Shown here: piece by piece, positions 40,438-41,135 of the stretch
Layout of the letters: the number at the start of each line of letters is the position of its first letter
How positions within the stretch are numbered: the stretch's first letter is position 1
Assembly (NCBI GenBank): GCA_964398355.1
Contig: CAYNMM010000069.1
Span: 1 to 41,135, forward strand
Source of the DNA: WFZT01 sp964398355
GTDB lineage: Bacteria > Hydrothermota > Hydrothermia > B15-G9 > WFZT01
Direction: 5' to 3'
Length of the DNA stretch: 41,135 bases
Position numbers and translations under genes: made by a program
Notes under the pieces: generated by a model
The model's database searches: none
Told to the model about the DNA's origin: nothing
What the model saw: the letters and a program-made list of their open reading frames with translations, nothing else

Positions 40438-41135
40438 ATGATGGATGCAAACGAACTGAAAAATAACGGCTACCAGGAAGAAGAGGTGAGCCTCGGGGAC
40501 ATAATAGATGTTATCTTTAGAAGATCAAAAACTATTATCACGGTGACTTTATTCGTAACTTTAATAGCTGGAGTGTTATCCTACCTTTCCACTCCGGTTT
40601 ACGAAGCATCCTCACTTGTAAAACTCGCTATAAAGGAAACAAATGTTTCAGTCTTACCTGAAATTAATCCTACTGCGAGATCAATTGATCCTGTTCAAAG
40701 TCAAATCGAAATAATAAAATCAAAAACCATTTCAAGAAATGTGGTCGCAAAATATGGATTAAATTTAAGATTCCCCAAGGGAGTTATCGTCGACTCAACA
40801 TGGTCAGCTATCGTACCAGATACTGGAACATATACGGTCAAGTTCCTGGATAGTAAGAATTTCAAGGTTTTATCGTCAACCGGGACGGAAATAGGTGAGG
40901 GAGAACTGGGAAAAGTATTTGTAGCTGACGGGATCAAGTTCAGACTTAAAGGGTTTACTAAAAAATTCAAGAAAAACTCAAATTCATTTACATTCGAAGT
41001 TCTACTACCTTATTTTGTTGCCCAGGGGTTTAGCAGAAGAATTAAAGTAATGCAAAAGGGTAAAACGGATCTTGCGATAATAAGAATGCGTTCCACTTCT
41101 CCAAAGAGGGCTGCGGAGTTAGCGAATGCGGTGGC
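40438..41135 (+). CDS. Wzz/GumC-like polysaccharide chain-length determinant, 3' end cut off
   Basis: The frame is open from ATG 40438 to the window end (232 codons). The N-terminus has a short acidic lead, then SLGDIIDVIFRRSKTIITV and a membrane helix (about 31-52), then the outer-side Wzz start (STPVYEASSLVKLA) and the SQIEIIKSKTISRNVVAKY segment typical of Wzz and bacterial tyrosine autokinases. Whether a kinase domain follows cannot be seen. Ribosome site GGGAGG, 8 bases before the first of two ATGs. It probably opens an exopolysaccharide operon beyond the window. Confidence 0.85.
   Translation, partial: MMDANELKNNGYQEEEVSLGDIIDVIFRRSKTIITVTLFVTLIAGVLSYLSTPVYEASSLVKLAIKETNVSVLPEINPTARSIDPVQSQIEIIKSKTISRNVVAKYGLNLRFPKGVIVDSTWSAIVPDTGTYTVKFLDSKNFKVLSSTGTEIGEGELGKVFVADGIKFRLKGFTKKFKKNSNSFTFEVLLPYFVAQGFSRRIKVMQKGKTDLAIIRMRSTSPKRAAELANAV

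Noticed and set aside
1..41135. CRISPR arrays, prophage, insertion sequences, riboswitches
   Set aside because: Looked for regular repeats, transposase, integrase or phage proteins and conserved leader structures; none found beyond the palindromes listed.

Overview
The window is a compact, AT-rich stretch of a bacterial chromosome. Genes overlap by a few bases, both strands are used, and no prophage, insertion sequence or CRISPR array is visible. An outer membrane is suggested by the ftsE-ftsX-envC set, a lipoprotein signal, a Wzz-type chain-length protein and a periplasmic TRAP binding protein. Anaerobic or microaerobic life is suggested by rubrerythrin, an iron-sulfur flavoprotein and butyrate kinase. 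My best guess is an uncultivated anaerobe of the WOR-3/Hydrothermae/FCB-like kind. That rests on protein style only (DUF2723 and YfhO membrane proteins, a split transketolase, a SecA with a cysteine-bearing insertion) and no marker gene settles it.

Layout. 1-2155 (-): ridA, buk and truA (truA cut by the window edge). 2245-7280 (+): a YfhO-like membrane protein, a family 2 glycosyltransferase and a FecCD/FecE-type ABC permease and ATPase, facing an ArsR regulator. 7864-10570: a Dph6-like ATP pyrophosphatase, a metallo-beta-lactamase-fold hydrolase, tRNA-Val(CAC) and a cation-diffusion-facilitator protein fused to a NifX-like domain. 10557-12439 (-): an RNA m5C methyltransferase and a sugar-nucleotide epimerase. 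12626-15497 (+): a complete TRAP transporter. 15498-16241 has no intact gene but holds a perfect 23-bp hairpin and a possible gene remnant. 16242-19116 (+): a small unknown protein, rsfS, argS and rph. 19073-27686 (-): one long operon of DUF2723 protein, a barrel-sandwich/KOW protein, the C-terminal half of a transketolase, ftsE, ftsX, envC and an AI-2E family permease. 27815-28252 (+): an Rrf2 regulator with three cysteines. 28396-30111 (-): a serine-palmitoyltransferase-like enzyme and rubrerythrin. 30422-41135 (+): a C26 glutamine amidotransferase, a PAS/HD-GYP protein, RNase HIII, an iron-sulfur flavoprotein, a lipoprotein, secA and a truncated Wzz-like gene.

How it works together. Most of the content is housekeeping: translation and RNA processing (truA, tRNA, methyltransferase, rsfS, argS, rph, rnhC), envelope and division (ftsEX-envC, secA, glycosyltransferases, wzz) and transport. 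The most striking pattern is in initiation signals. Genes inside operons usually carry a good Shine-Dalgarno sequence. Several first genes (2245, 7613 on the minus strand, 7864, 9413, 30422) have none and instead have a -10-like hexamer ending 6 to 9 bases before the ATG, which predicts leaderless mRNAs. Other points of interest are an ArgRS whose HIGH motif reads NVVN, a TRAP binding protein without the usual ligand arginine, the transporter-NifX fusion, the SecA insertion, two GC-rich palindromes with matching ends, and an Rrf2 operator placed over its own predicted transcription start.
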